A stretch of 64,000 nucleotides of DNA from Kibdelosporangium aridum. GTDB taxonomy: Bacteria; Actinomycetota; Actinomycetes; Mycobacteriales; Pseudonocardiaceae. Within the stretch, counting starts at the first letter, position 1; each line of letters starts with the position of its first letter. Positions 56,779 to 64,000 of this stretch are shown here, piece by piece. The stretch lies in the NCBI RefSeq assembly GCF_900176515.1, contig NZ_FWXV01000006.1:372001-436000 (forward strand), written 5' to 3'. The notes beneath the pieces are model-generated. The model saw only the letters and a list, made by a program, of their open reading frames with translations, had not been told where the DNA came from and made no database searches. Made by a program: the position numbers and the translations under genes.

Positions 56779-58089
56779 TCAGGAGCGCCGTTCTGTGCTG
56801 GCGGTTTCCGGACTCCGCATCCGGGCTCGTCGCGCCAGGACCGCGATGGAGAACAAGGCGACCACGGCCAGGACGATGATGTACGCCGACACCGACAGCG
56901 ATGTGCCGGTCGACTCCAGCAACAACACCATGATGAACGGCGCCAGCCCGCCGCCGAGGACCGCGCTGATCTGGTAGCCGAGGGACGCGCCGGTGTACCG
57001 CATCTCCGGGGTGAACAGTTCCGCGAACAGCGCGGCTTGTGGGCCGTACATGATGCCGAGGAACGTGCTCGCGATGAAGCTGCTGACGGTGATCGCGAAG
57101 TAGTTGCCAGTGTCTATGAGCAGGAACATCGGTATTGCCCAGATCATTATCCCGACAGCGCCGAACGCGTAGATCCGGATACGTGGCACGCTGTCCGACA
57201 GCTTCGCCGCCAGCGGGATCACTACGAATTGGGTGAGGCTGACCAGGATCGTGATCGTCAGCACGGGACCGCGCGGCAAACCGAGATGCCGCGTGGCGTA
57301 GTCGAGCACCCCGGTGAGCAGGATGTAGAACGTCGCCGTGTTCACCGCGAACGAGCCACCGGCGAGCAACACTGTGCCGAGGTGCTTGCGCAGAACCACG
57401 CGCAACGGTGATCCACGATGCTCCTCGGCGGCCATTTTTGCTTCCGCGGCACGGAATTCCGGCGTCTCCTCGACCCTGGTGTGGATGAACCATGCCAGCA
57501 CCAGCACGAAAATGCCGACCAGGAAAGGAATTCGCCAGCCCCACGACGCGAAGCCGGAACCAGTCACCTGAACCGCGAGCAGGAACACAGTGTTCGCCAG
57601 CACGACTCCAATAGGGACACCGAGCTGGACGAAACTGCTGTAGAGGCCACGCTTTCCTGCCGGCGCGTACTCTGCCGCCAGCAGCATCGCGCCACCCCAC
57701 TGCGCACCGACCGCGAGCCCTTGCAGAACTCGCAGCACCACCAGCAGAATCGGCGCCATGATGCCGATCGACTGGTAGGTCGGCAGCAGGCCGATCGCCG
57801 TCGTCGACAGGCTCATGATCACCAATGCGGCCACCAGCATCGGCTTACGGCCGCGCTTGTCGCCCAACTGACCTGCGATGATCCCGCCGATCGGGCGGGC
57901 GGCGAAGCCGACTGCGAACGTCGCGAACGAAGCGAGCACTCCGGCGACGGGGTCGTCCGCCGGGTAGAACTGGCGGCCGAACACAAGTGCGGCCGCCACG
58001 CCGAAGATGAAGTAGTCGTACCACTCGACTGCCGCCGCCAGGCCTGCCGCTGTCGCGATCCTCCGCCGATGCCGGACGTCGTTGTCCAT
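56779..58089 (-). CDS. MFS transporter, metabolite:H+ symporter (MHS/ProP-ShiA) type
   Basis: The protein has 436 residues and 12 membrane helices. AAGLAAAVEWYDYFIFGVAAALVFGRQFYP is diagnostic for the MHS group, and motif A is GQLGDKRGRKPML. Known members carry proline/betaine, shikimate, citrate or other organic acids. The start is ATG 58089 (a TTG three codons upstream is possible). Its promoter region holds a half-degenerate copy of the CTAAGC-type palindrome, tying it to the neighbouring catabolic genes. Confidence 0.9.
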   Translation of the reverse strand: MDNDVRHRRRIATAAGLAAAVEWYDYFIFGVAAALVFGRQFYPADDPVAGVLASFATFAVGFAARPIGGIIAGQLGDKRGRKPMLVAALVIMSLSTTAIGLLPTYQSIGIMAPILLVVLRVLQGLAVGAQWGGAMLLAAEYAPAGKRGLYSSFVQLGVPIGVVLANTVFLLAVQVTGSGFASWGWRIPFLVGIFVLVLAWFIHTRVEETPEFRAAEAKMAAEEHRGSPLRVVLRKHLGTVLLAGGSFAVNTATFYILLTGVLDYATRHLGLPRGPVLTITILVSLTQFVVIPLAAKLSDSVPRIRIYAFGAVGIMIWAIPMFLLIDTGNYFAITVSSFIASTFLGIMYGPQAALFAELFTPEMRYTGASLGYQISAVLGGGLAPFIMVLLLESTGTSLSVSAYIIVLAVVALFSIAVLARRARMRSPETASTERRS

Positions 58090-58133
58090 GAGCCTCAACC
58101 TCGCTGAAGAAGTAGGGGCTTGCGTCGTCTGAA

Positions 58134-58149
58134 GTTAGCAACCGCTTAG
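58134..58149. promoter_or_regulatory. Degenerate copy of the CTAAGC palindrome upstream of the MHS transporter
   Basis: GTTAGC-AACC-GCTTAG: on the minus strand it reads CTAAGC-GGTT-GCTAAC, one perfect half-site and one diverged half. Its spacer GGTT matches the copies at 60435 and 61253. It lies 45 bp upstream of ATG 58089. Confidence 0.5.
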
Positions 58150-58195
58150 TATGCCGTCAACGGACGCATGCGGAAGTCGTTACAGCACAGACAAG

Positions 58196-58969
58196 TCAGA
58201 GCTCTTCGAGTTTGCGCTGGAGCTTGTTCATCCCGCCGATCCAGCGGTCGTTCTGGGTGGCGCGGGCCGCGTAGTACTCGGCGACCTCCGGGTGCGGCAG
58301 GATCAGGAACGAATCTCCGGCCAGTGCCTTGACCACTGTGTCCACGACCTGCTCCGCGGTGATCGCGGTCGGCCCCATCAGGAACTTGCCGCCCGGACCG
58401 GTTTTCTCCAGCATCTCGGTACGGACCCCTTGCGGGCAAATGGCTTGTACACCGATCCCGCGATGCTTGTACGTCGCCAGCAGCCATTCCGCGAAGGCCA
58501 AGGCGCCGTGCTTGGTGACCGAATAGGACGCTGAGCCAAGGCTGGTGAGCAGCCCCGCCGCGGACACGGTCGCCAGGAAGTGCCCACGGCCACGCTCAAG
58601 CCACGCGGGCAGCAGCGCGCGGGCCGCGCGGACGTGTGCCATCACGTTGATGTCCCACGTGCGCGCCCAGTCTTCCTCCGGTGCGTCCGCCCCGCCCAGC
58701 GGCGCGATTCCGGCGTTGGCGCAGAACATGTCGATCTCGCCGAGCGCCGAACGGGCTGCGTCAACAAGCCGGGCGACGCCTTCCTCGCTCGCCGCGTCCC
58801 CGACGACCGCGGTGGCGCCGAGTTCCGACGCGACTGAGGAAACCGCATCGTCCACATCGGCCAGAACCAGGCGGGCTCCCTCGGCGGAGAACCGGCGGGC
58901 CAGCGCCGCGCCGATGCCGCGGCCCGCGCCGGTGATGACGACGCCGGAGTCCTTCAGTGTGAAGCTCAC
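58196..58969 (-). CDS. Short-chain dehydrogenase/reductase
   Basis: The protein has 257 residues, with GTG 58969 overlapping the upstream SDR stop (GTGA). Rossmann glycines are VVITGAGRGIGAALA, and NADH/NADPH choice follows LADVDD. The catalytic set is N in NAGIAP, S in TVSAAG and Y-x3-K in YSVTKHG. The C-terminus QNDRWIGGMNKLQRKLEEL is a helical tail typical of some acyl-CoA/terpenoid SDRs. It is the second gene of a two-SDR operon that diverges from a tetR gene. Confidence 0.9.
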   Translation of the reverse strand: MSFTLKDSGVVITGAGRGIGAALARRFSAEGARLVLADVDDAVSSVASELGATAVVGDAASEEGVARLVDAARSALGEIDMFCANAGIAPLGGADAPEEDWARTWDINVMAHVRAARALLPAWLERGRGHFLATVSAAGLLTSLGSASYSVTKHGALAFAEWLLATYKHRGIGVQAICPQGVRTEMLEKTGPGGKFLMGPTAITAEQVVDTVVKALAGDSFLILPHPEVAEYYAARATQNDRWIGGMNKLQRKLEEL

Positions 58970-59718
58970 AGGCCACCGCCCAGCGTGATGCCGCCGTCGA
59001 GGGTCAGTGTCTGCCCGGTGATCCAGCTGGCCTCGTCGGACAGCAGGAACGCGACCGCGCTGGCGATGTCGCTCGGCACACCGAGCCGCTTCAGCGGGTA
59101 GAAGTTCGCCACCGCTTCCTCGTTGTCCTGGACCAGTGCCTCGGCGAACTTCGTCTTCACGATCGCGGGCGCGACCGCGTTCACCCGGATGCCCGGGCTC
59201 AGGTCGACGGCCAGTTCCATGGTCAGCCTGATCAGGGCCGCCTTGCTCACGCCGTACATGCCGATACCGGGCGAGGCGCGCAGGCCGGCGATCGACGCCA
59301 CGTTCACGATCGACCCGCCGTGCTCGCCCATCCACGCGTCGCGTGCCTTGCGGGTCCACGCGAGCGGCGCGAGCACGTTCACACCGAGGATCTTGGCCGC
59401 CGCGCCCGCGTCGATGTCCACGATCGGGCCGAACACCGGGTTGATGCCGGTGTTGTTGACCAGCATGTCCACCCGGCCGAAGGCCTCCATCGTCCGGGCG
59501 ATCGCCTCGTCCTGGTGTGCGGCGTCATCCGCCTTGCCGGGTACGAAGATCGCCCGATCCGGCCCGCCGAGCTGGCTGGCGGCCTCTTCGAGCGCCTCCG
59601 GCTTGCGCGCGGTGATGCACACCTTCGCGCCGCGCTCGGTCAGTTCCTTCGCGATGCCGAAGCCGATGCCGCGACTGGCACCGGTGACGATCGCCACCCG
59701 GTCCTTGAACGACGTCAC
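58966..59718 (-). CDS. Short-chain dehydrogenase/reductase (FabG-like)
   Basis: The protein has 250 residues. It reads VAIVTGASRGIGFGIAKEL, NNTGINP (in place of the usual NNAG), S in NVASIAG and Y-x3-K in YGVSKAALI. PSDIASAVAFLLSDEASWITGQTLTLDGG is the standard SDR end. It probably oxidises or reduces a 3-hydroxy group on an acyl-CoA or alicyclic ring. A CTAAGC-N4-GCTTAG operator lies 16 bp upstream of its start, on the divergent side shared with tetR. Confidence 0.92.
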   Translation of the reverse strand: MTSFKDRVAIVTGASRGIGFGIAKELTERGAKVCITARKPEALEEAASQLGGPDRAIFVPGKADDAAHQDEAIARTMEAFGRVDMLVNNTGINPVFGPIVDIDAGAAAKILGVNVLAPLAWTRKARDAWMGEHGGSIVNVASIAGLRASPGIGMYGVSKAALIRLTMELAVDLSPGIRVNAVAPAIVKTKFAEALVQDNEEAVANFYPLKRLGVPSDIASAVAFLLSDEASWITGQTLTLDGGITLGGGL

Positions 59719-59733
59719 GAGTGCCGTCCTTTC

Positions 59734-59749
59734 CTAAGCACGCGCTTAG
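59734..59749. promoter_or_regulatory. Palindromic operator between SDR and tetR genes
   Basis: CTAAGC-ACGC-GCTTAG is a perfect 6-4-6 palindrome between the divergent genes, 16 bp from the SDR start and 21 bp from the tetR start. Confidence 0.75.
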
Positions 59750-59769
59750 CGTGCGACTACTGTTTGGCT

Positions 59770-60384
59770 ATGACGATGTCGCAGCCCGCCGACCTGTGGC
59801 CGGACGTCAAACCGGACGCTGCCCGACGGCTGATGTTCGCCGCGGTCGAATCCTTCGCCAAGGTCGGCTTCCACGCCACCACGACGAGGGACATCGCCAC
59901 TGCCGCCGGGATGAGCCCGGCGGCGTTGTACGTGCACTTCCCGTCCAAGACTGCCCTGCTGTTCGAGATCAGCCGCACCGGCCACGAGCGGGTGCTCACG
60001 CTGGTCCAGGACGTGATCGACCAGGGCGATCCACCCGTTGACCGGATGCGCCTGCTGGTCGAGAGGTTCGTCGAATGGCACGCCAAGCGCCACATCGTGG
60101 CCCGTGTCGTGCAGTACGAGTTGGGGGCGCTGCCCGAGCACGAGTACACGGTCGTGGCGGGCTTGCGGCGCCGGATCGAGCAGGCCGTCCAGTCGTTGAT
60201 CACCGACGGCGTGCGGGCCGGGGTCTTTTCGGTCCCTGACGAGAAGGTTGCCGCGCGAGCCGTGCTGTCACTGGGCATCGACGTGGCGCGGTGGTACAGC
60301 GAGCGGGCGCGCAAAACACCGAGGGCGCTCGGGCGTGAGTACGCCACCCTCGTGCTGCGCATGCTGGGTTCCTCCGCGGAGTAA
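59770..60384 (+). CDS. TetR-family repressor (first of two)
   Basis: The protein has 204 residues from ATG 59770. The HTH is RLMFAAVESFAKVGFHATTTRDIATAAGMSPAALYVHFPSKTALLFEI, which is canonical for TetR. The ligand domain follows. It diverges from the SDR operon, with a single palindromic site in the shared promoter, so it probably represses that operon and itself. An acyl-CoA-type effector is suggested by the neighbours. Confidence 0.93.
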   Translation: MTMSQPADLWPDVKPDAARRLMFAAVESFAKVGFHATTTRDIATAAGMSPAALYVHFPSKTALLFEISRTGHERVLTLVQDVIDQGDPPVDRMRLLVERFVEWHAKRHIVARVVQYELGALPEHEYTVVAGLRRRIEQAVQSLITDGVRAGVFSVPDEKVAARAVLSLGIDVARWYSERARKTPRALGREYATLVLRMLGSSAE

Positions 60385-60406
60385 GCAGTTCTCGTTGTCC
60401 AGTAGA

Positions 60407-60422
60407 CATACCAGCTGGTATG
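60407..60422. promoter_or_regulatory. CATACC palindrome, copy 1
   Basis: CATACC-AGCT-GGTATG is a perfect palindrome. It lies between the convergent ends of tetR (60384) and the enoyl-CoA hydratase gene (60461), where no promoter is expected. A CTAAGC site follows 12 bp later. Confidence 0.7.
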
Positions 60423-60434
60423 CGAATCTGCATA

Positions 60435-60450
60435 CTAAGCGGTTGCTTAG
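60435..60450. promoter_or_regulatory. CTAAGC palindrome, copy in the convergent gap
   Basis: CTAAGC-GGTT-GCTTAG is identical, including spacer, to the copy at 61253-61268. It lies 10 bp past the stop of the hydratase gene. Confidence 0.75.
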
Positions 60451-60460
60451 CTCACACCAT

Positions 60461-61243
60461 TCACGAGGGGTATGGCGGGAACTCCGGCGGGCGCCGCTCC
60501 AGCCAGCTCACCACGCCTTCTTTGGCCTCCGGGTGCAGGAACGACTCGGCCATCAGCTCGGCCGCCCGATCACCCGACTCGGCCAGCGGGATCGCCGCCT
60601 CGTCGAGGATCTGCCGCTTCATCACGGCCATGGACCGCGGGGCGCTGTAGGTGGCCAGCTCGGACGCGTACGCCTTGGTCGCGGCGAGCAACTCCTCCGC
60701 CGGGTAAACCTCCTGGACCAGGCCGTATGACAACGCGTCCTCGGCGACGAACGTCCGGCCGGACAGCAGCAGGTCCATCGCGCGGCCCCGGCCGACCAGG
60801 TCGGGCAGCAGCTGGGCGATCCCGTACTCGGCGATCAGGCCGCGCCGCGCGAACGCGGTGGTGAACTTCGCCCCGGCCGCTGCGAACCGGACGTCGGCCG
60901 TGCAGGCGATGACGAAGCCGAGACCGGCACAGCCGCCGTTGATCGCGGCGATCACGGGCTTGCCGACGAAAGCCGCCGACAGCACGTACTCGACCTGGAA
61001 GTCGATGCCGCCTTCGGGGATGTCGTCGGCGAGGACGTCGAGGTCAGCGCCGGGGCAGAAGGAGTTGCCCGCGCCGGTGACAACGATGGCACGCACGCCC
61101 GTGTCGGCTTCCAGTATCCGCAGGACCTCGCCGTACCGGCGTTCCATCGCCAGGTTCATCGCGTTGTTGCGGTCCGGCCGGTCGAACGTCACCGTCGCCA
61201 CGCCGGAGTCCACCGAGTAGCGCACGCCGTCCTCGAGTGTCAT
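60461..61243 (-). CDS. Enoyl-CoA hydratase/isomerase (crotonase) family protein
   Basis: The protein has 260 residues with the crotonase fold: VATVTFDRPDRNNAMNLAM, then the oxyanion loop PGADLDVLADDI, and VIAAINGGCAGLGFVIACTADVRFAAAGAKFTTAFARRGLIAEYG. The positions of the two classic hydratase glutamates appear to be V (in GLGFVIA) and A (in TTAFARR). A glutamate does follow in GLIAEYG, as in many actinobacterial crotonases. A role other than straight hydration of 2-enoyl-CoA, for example isomerase or ring cleavage, is possible. Both flanks carry the same pair of palindromes. Confidence 0.88.
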   Translation of the reverse strand: MTLEDGVRYSVDSGVATVTFDRPDRNNAMNLAMERRYGEVLRILEADTGVRAIVVTGAGNSFCPGADLDVLADDIPEGGIDFQVEYVLSAAFVGKPVIAAINGGCAGLGFVIACTADVRFAAAGAKFTTAFARRGLIAEYGIAQLLPDLVGRGRAMDLLLSGRTFVAEDALSYGLVQEVYPAEELLAATKAYASELATYSAPRSMAVMKRQILDEAAIPLAESGDRAAELMAESFLHPEAKEGVVSWLERRPPEFPPYPS

Positions 61244-61252
61244 GTCGACATG

Positions 61253-61268
61253 CTAAGCGGTTGCTTAG
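61253..61268. promoter_or_regulatory. CTAAGC palindrome upstream of the hydratase gene
   Basis: CTAAGC-GGTT-GCTTAG lies 9 bp upstream of the hydratase start, in the divergent gap before the second tetR gene. Confidence 0.75.
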
Positions 61269-61291
61269 GTCACGTCGAGGTTTGACGAGGA

Positions 61292-61307
61292 CATACCGAG
61301 CGGTATG
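61292..61307. promoter_or_regulatory. CATACC palindrome upstream of second tetR
   Basis: CATACC-GAGC-GGTATG is perfect in the half-sites and differs from copy 1 only in the spacer. It lies 34 bp upstream of ATG 61342. Confidence 0.75.
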
Positions 61308-61341
61308 GTTGCCGTGTCTGGGAATACGGAGGTAGCCGACG

Positions 61342-61932
61342 ATGGCACGCAGGCCAGTCAACACCGCGTCCGGAGTGGACGACCGGTTGCTTGCCGAGGC
61401 CACGAAGCTGTTCGCCAAGCAGGGCTTCGACCGCACGTCGGTCCAGGAGATCGTCGAGGCCGCAGGCGTCACCAAGGGCGCGATGTACCACTACTTCGGC
61501 TCGAAGGACGACCTGCTGCACGAGATCTACGGCCGGGTGCTGCGCGAGCAGACCTGCCGGCTGGAGAAGTTCGCGGCCAGCGAGGCACCGGCGGCCGAGC
61601 GGGTCAGGGGCGCTGCGGCCGACGTCGTCGTCACCACCATCGAGAACCTGGACGATTTCAAGATCTTCTCGCAGTCCATGCACCACCTCAGCCCGGCCAA
61701 GCAACGGGCCGTGCGGGCCGAGCGCCGCAAGTACCACGAGCGGTTCCGTTCCCTGGTCGAGGAAGGCCAGCGCGCGGGCGATTTCCGTGACGACGTGCCC
61801 GCTGACCTGGTCGTGGACTACTTCTTTGGCTCCGTGCACCACCTCGGCGTCTGGTACCGGCGCAACGGCAGGCTTTCGCCGGCCCAGATCGCCGATCACT
61901 ACGCAGATCTGCTGCTCACCTCGCTGCGCTAA
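61342..61932 (+). CDS. TetR-family repressor (second of two)
   Basis: The protein has 196 residues. GGAGG lies 10 bp before ATG 61342. The HTH is RLLAEATKLFAKQGFDRTSVQEIVEAAGVTKGAMYHYFGSKDDLLHEI. The C-domain (VVDYFFGSVHHLGVWYRRNG) resembles the KstR2/AcrR-like group. It heads the co-directional SDR-MaoC-APH operon. One site upstream of it is of the CATACC type and one of the CTAAGC type; it probably binds one of them and the first TetR the other. Confidence 0.93.
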   Translation: MARRPVNTASGVDDRLLAEATKLFAKQGFDRTSVQEIVEAAGVTKGAMYHYFGSKDDLLHEIYGRVLREQTCRLEKFAASEAPAAERVRGAAADVVVTTIENLDDFKIFSQSMHHLSPAKQRAVRAERRKYHERFRSLVEEGQRAGDFRDDVPADLVVDYFFGSVHHLGVWYRRNGRLSPAQIADHYADLLLTSLR

Positions 61933-61952
61933 CACCTTCTGGAGGAGACTCA

Positions 61953-62702
61953 ATGACCAAGGTCGCGATCGTCACCGGTGCCGCGCGCGGCATCGGTGCG
62001 GCCGTCGCACGCAGGCTGGTAGCCGACGGGTTCGCCGTCGCGTTGCTCGACCTCGACGAGGCAGGCGTCAAGGAAGGCGCCGCCGCGATCACGGCCGAGG
62101 GTGGCAAGGCGATCGGCCTTGGCGTCGACGTCAGTGACACCGAGCAGGTGGAGGCGTGCGTCACCCGGATCGCCGACGAGCTCGGCCCGCCGGTCGTGCT
62201 GGTCAACAACGCCGGGATCACCAGGGACAACCTGCTGTTCAAGATGACCGACCAAGACTGGGACTCGGTGATCGGCGTCCACCTGCGTGGCTCGTTCGTG
62301 ATGAGCCGCGCGGCGCAGAAGTACATGACCGAGGCCAAGTGGGGCCGGATCGTCAACCTGTCCAGCACGTCCGCGCTGGGCAACCGCGGCCAGGCCAACT
62401 ACTCCGCGGCCAAGGCGGGCCTGCAGGGCTTCACCAAGACGCTGGCGATCGAACTGGGCAAGTTCGGTGTCACGGTCAACGCGATCGCGCCGGGCTTCAT
62501 CGCCACCGACATGACCGCGGCGACCGCCGAGCGGCTCGGGATCTCCTTCGAGGACATGAAGGCGGGCGCGGCGTCGCAGATCCCGGTCGGCCGGGTCGGC
62601 GAGCCGGAGGACATCGCGCACCTGGTGTCTTACTTCGTCAGCGAGGGCGCCGGGTTCGTGTCGGGACAGGTCGTGTACGCGGCCGGCGGGCCACAGGACT
62701 GA
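61953..62702 (+). CDS. Short-chain dehydrogenase, FabG-like 3-oxoacyl reductase type
   Basis: The protein has 249 residues. GGAGGAG lies just before ATG 61953. It has VAIVTGAARGIGAAVA, NNAGITRD (typical of FabG), NLSSTSALGNRGQANYSAAKAGLQGF with the S and Y-x3-K set, and EPEDIAHLVSYFVSEGAGFVSGQVVYAAGG. It probably acts on 3-hydroxy/3-oxoacyl thioesters. It lies 20 bp after tetR and 9 bp before the MaoC gene. Confidence 0.93.
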   Translation: MTKVAIVTGAARGIGAAVARRLVADGFAVALLDLDEAGVKEGAAAITAEGGKAIGLGVDVSDTEQVEACVTRIADELGPPVVLVNNAGITRDNLLFKMTDQDWDSVIGVHLRGSFVMSRAAQKYMTEAKWGRIVNLSSTSALGNRGQANYSAAKAGLQGFTKTLAIELGKFGVTVNAIAPGFIATDMTAATAERLGISFEDMKAGAASQIPVGRVGEPEDIAHLVSYFVSEGAGFVSGQVVYAAGGPQD

Positions 62703-62711
62703 GGAGGGCAC

Positions 62712-63164
62712 ATGCGGGTTTTCAAGGACGTCGACGAGCTCGCGGCCGCGAAGGGCGAGGTGCTCGGCACGGGTGAGTGGCGCGAGATCACCCAGGAGGC
62801 CGTGAACATGTTCGCCGACGCGACCGGCGACCACCAGTGGATCCACGTGGACGTGGAGAAGGCGAAAGCCGGTCCGTTCGGTGGCCCGATCGCGCACGGC
62901 TACATGACGCTGTCGCTGATCCCGGTGCTGGTCAGGGACATCTACAAGATCGAGAACGTGGCCATGGTGGTGAACTACGGCTCCAACAAGGTCCGGTTCC
63001 CCTCGCCGGTCCGGGTCGGCGCCAGGGTGCGTGCCACGTCGGAACTGCTGGACATCACGGACGTCCAGGGTGGCAAGCAGGCCGTCACCAAGGTCACCGT
63101 CGAGATCGAGGGCAGCGACAAGCCCGCGTGCGTCGCCGAGATCGTCAGCAGGATCGTTTCATGA
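62712..63164 (+). CDS. MaoC-type (R)-specific enoyl-CoA hydratase
   Basis: The protein has 150 residues, the length of single hot-dog MaoC hydratases. The catalytic D/H pair is in FADATGDHQWIHVD, followed by GPFGGPIAHGYMTLSLIP and NYGSNKVRFPSPVRVGARVRA. It hydrates an enoyl-CoA, probably feeding the adjacent FabG-like enzyme. ATG 62712 has GAGGAGGG directly upstream. Confidence 0.93.
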   Translation: MRVFKDVDELAAAKGEVLGTGEWREITQEAVNMFADATGDHQWIHVDVEKAKAGPFGGPIAHGYMTLSLIPVLVRDIYKIENVAMVVNYGSNKVRFPSPVRVGARVRATSELLDITDVQGGKQAVTKVTVEIEGSDKPACVAEIVSRIVS

Positions 63165-64000
63165 GCCTCCCGGGACTGGATCTTGAGAAGCTGCGCGGCA
63201 AGCTGGGTGACGGGCCGCTGTCGGCGGAGCTCGTCGAAGGCGGCCGTTCGAATCTGACCTATGTGGTCACTGACGGCACTCAGAAATGGGTGGTCCGAAG
63301 GCCTCCGCTCGGGCATGTGCTGCCGACCGCGCATGACATGGCGCGTGAGTACCGTGTGATCACGGCGTTGAAGGACACCAAGGTTCCGGTGCCGGGTACG
63401 TTGTTCCTTTGCCAGGACACCGAAGTGCTCGGTGCGCCCTTCTATGTCATGGAGTTCATGCCCGGGGTTCCGTATCGCAGCAGGGAAGAACTCGGCAAGC
63501 TCGGTCCGGAAAGGACACGGGTGATCGCGCTGAACCTGATCGACACCCTGGCCGACTTGCACGCCGTGGATCCCGTATCGGTAGGGCTCGGTGACTTCGG
63601 ACGCCCGGAGGGGTACCTGGAGCGTCAGCTTCGCCGGTGGGGCAAGCAGCTGGACGCGTCGCGCAGCCGTGACCTGCCTGGCATCGACCGGTTGCACGAT
63701 CGCCTGGCTGAACGGCTGCCTTCGTCAACCGAGGCGACGATCCTGCACGGTGACTACCGGCTGGACAACACGCTGGTGCTCGACGACAAGATCACCGCTG
63801 TGCTCGACTGGGAAATGTCCACTTTGGGCGACCCGCTCGCCGATCTCGGCCTCACGGTCGCGTACGCCACCCGCGAGGCGCCGGACGACTCGGTGATCGC
63901 GAACGTCAGCGGCGCGCCCGGCTACCCGAGCACGGACGAGGTGATCGACCACTACGCCAAGCGCACCGGCCGCGATGTGTCCAACTTGGACTGGTACATC
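63161..64000 (+). CDS. APH-fold phosphotransferase family protein (acyl-CoA dehydrogenase-associated), partial
   Basis: The gene starts at ATG 63161, overlapping the MaoC stop (ATGA), and runs off the window after 280 codons. ELVEGGRSNLTYVVTDG is the nucleotide-binding loop, HGDYRLDNTLV is the Brenner-type catalytic motif (Asp) and VLDWEMSTLGDPLADLG is the metal-binding D. This is the aminoglycoside-phosphotransferase-like domain that in many actinobacteria and animals precedes or pairs with acyl-CoA dehydrogenases (ACAD10/11-like). It may phosphorylate a hydroxyacyl substrate during its catabolism. Confidence 0.88.
   Translation, partial: MSLPGLDLEKLRGKLGDGPLSAELVEGGRSNLTYVVTDGTQKWVVRRPPLGHVLPTAHDMAREYRVITALKDTKVPVPGTLFLCQDTEVLGAPFYVMEFMPGVPYRSREELGKLGPERTRVIALNLIDTLADLHAVDPVSVGLGDFGRPEGYLERQLRRWGKQLDASRSRDLPGIDRLHDRLAERLPSSTEATILHGDYRLDNTLVLDDKITAVLDWEMSTLGDPLADLGLTVAYATREAPDDSVIANVSGAPGYPSTDEVIDHYAKRTGRDVSNLDWYI

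Overview
This window looks like chromosome from a high-GC actinomycete, most likely family Pseudonocardiaceae (an Amycolatopsis/Kibdelosporangium-like organism). The signs are very high GC in third codon positions, many GTG/TTG starts, an EspC/WXG/DUF3558 group, Sap (GAP)-family and nSTAND1-WD40 proteins, DUF3558 lipoproteins and ABC sugar operons that lack their own ATPase. No tRNA, rRNA, CRISPR array, intact transposon or prophage was recognised.

Layout. 0-3.6 kb: end of a MEDS-type sensor fragment, a PAS-GGDEF-EAL signalling protein and a DegV protein, all on the minus strand. 3.8-7.5 kb: a core block, etfB-etfA-terminator-ornithine acyltransferase-PlsC-like acyltransferase. 7.5-15.2 kb: luciferase-like oxidoreductase, MFS transporter, a secreted PQQ-type sugar dehydrogenase with F5/8 and FN3 modules, a coiled-coil lipoprotein, and a small ESX-like group (EspC-like, WXG protein, DUF3558 lipoprotein, membrane protein). 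15.3-17.6 kb: cysteine desulfurase plus mnmA, the tRNA 2-thiouridine pair. 17.5-32.3 kb: accessory genes including an orphan winged-helix regulator, a zinc-type oxidoreductase, two large secreted glycosidases (GH15 and GH20), a GAP membrane protein, an amidase, a 1214-residue HTH-nSTAND1-WD40 protein and a PLP dehydratase. 32.6-41.8 kb: a short MetE-like methyltransferase, a GH26 lipoprotein, a secreted peptidase-like hydrolase, and a succinate dehydrogenase operon (sdhC-A-B) divergent from a LysR gene.

42.3-50.9 kb is a coherent carbohydrate locus: DeoR repressor and GH4 glycosidase on the minus strand, and divergently PfkB kinase, solute-binding protein, two permeases and a secreted PIG-L deacetylase with a CBM9-like tail. 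It is followed by a 12-unit, 22-bp degenerate tandem repeat (51.38-51.64 kb) and a second LysR gene. 53.5-56.2 kb holds ligA. 56.3 kb to the end is a CoA-linked catabolic island: MHS-type transporter, three short-chain dehydrogenases, an enoyl-CoA hydratase, a MaoC hydratase, an APH-fold protein and two TetR regulators. Two families of 16-bp palindromes (CTAAGC-N4-GCTTAG and CATACC-N4-GGTATG) punctuate this island.

The etfBA, acyltransferases, cysteine desulfurase, mnmA, MetE-like and ligA genes appear in the order I recall for mycobacteria. The window therefore reads as one conserved backbone with long lineage-specific insertions between its members. The best candidates for something undescribed are the GH4/PfkB/ABC/PIG-L locus, the mirror-image operator pairs around the enoyl-CoA hydratase gene, and the 22-bp array.
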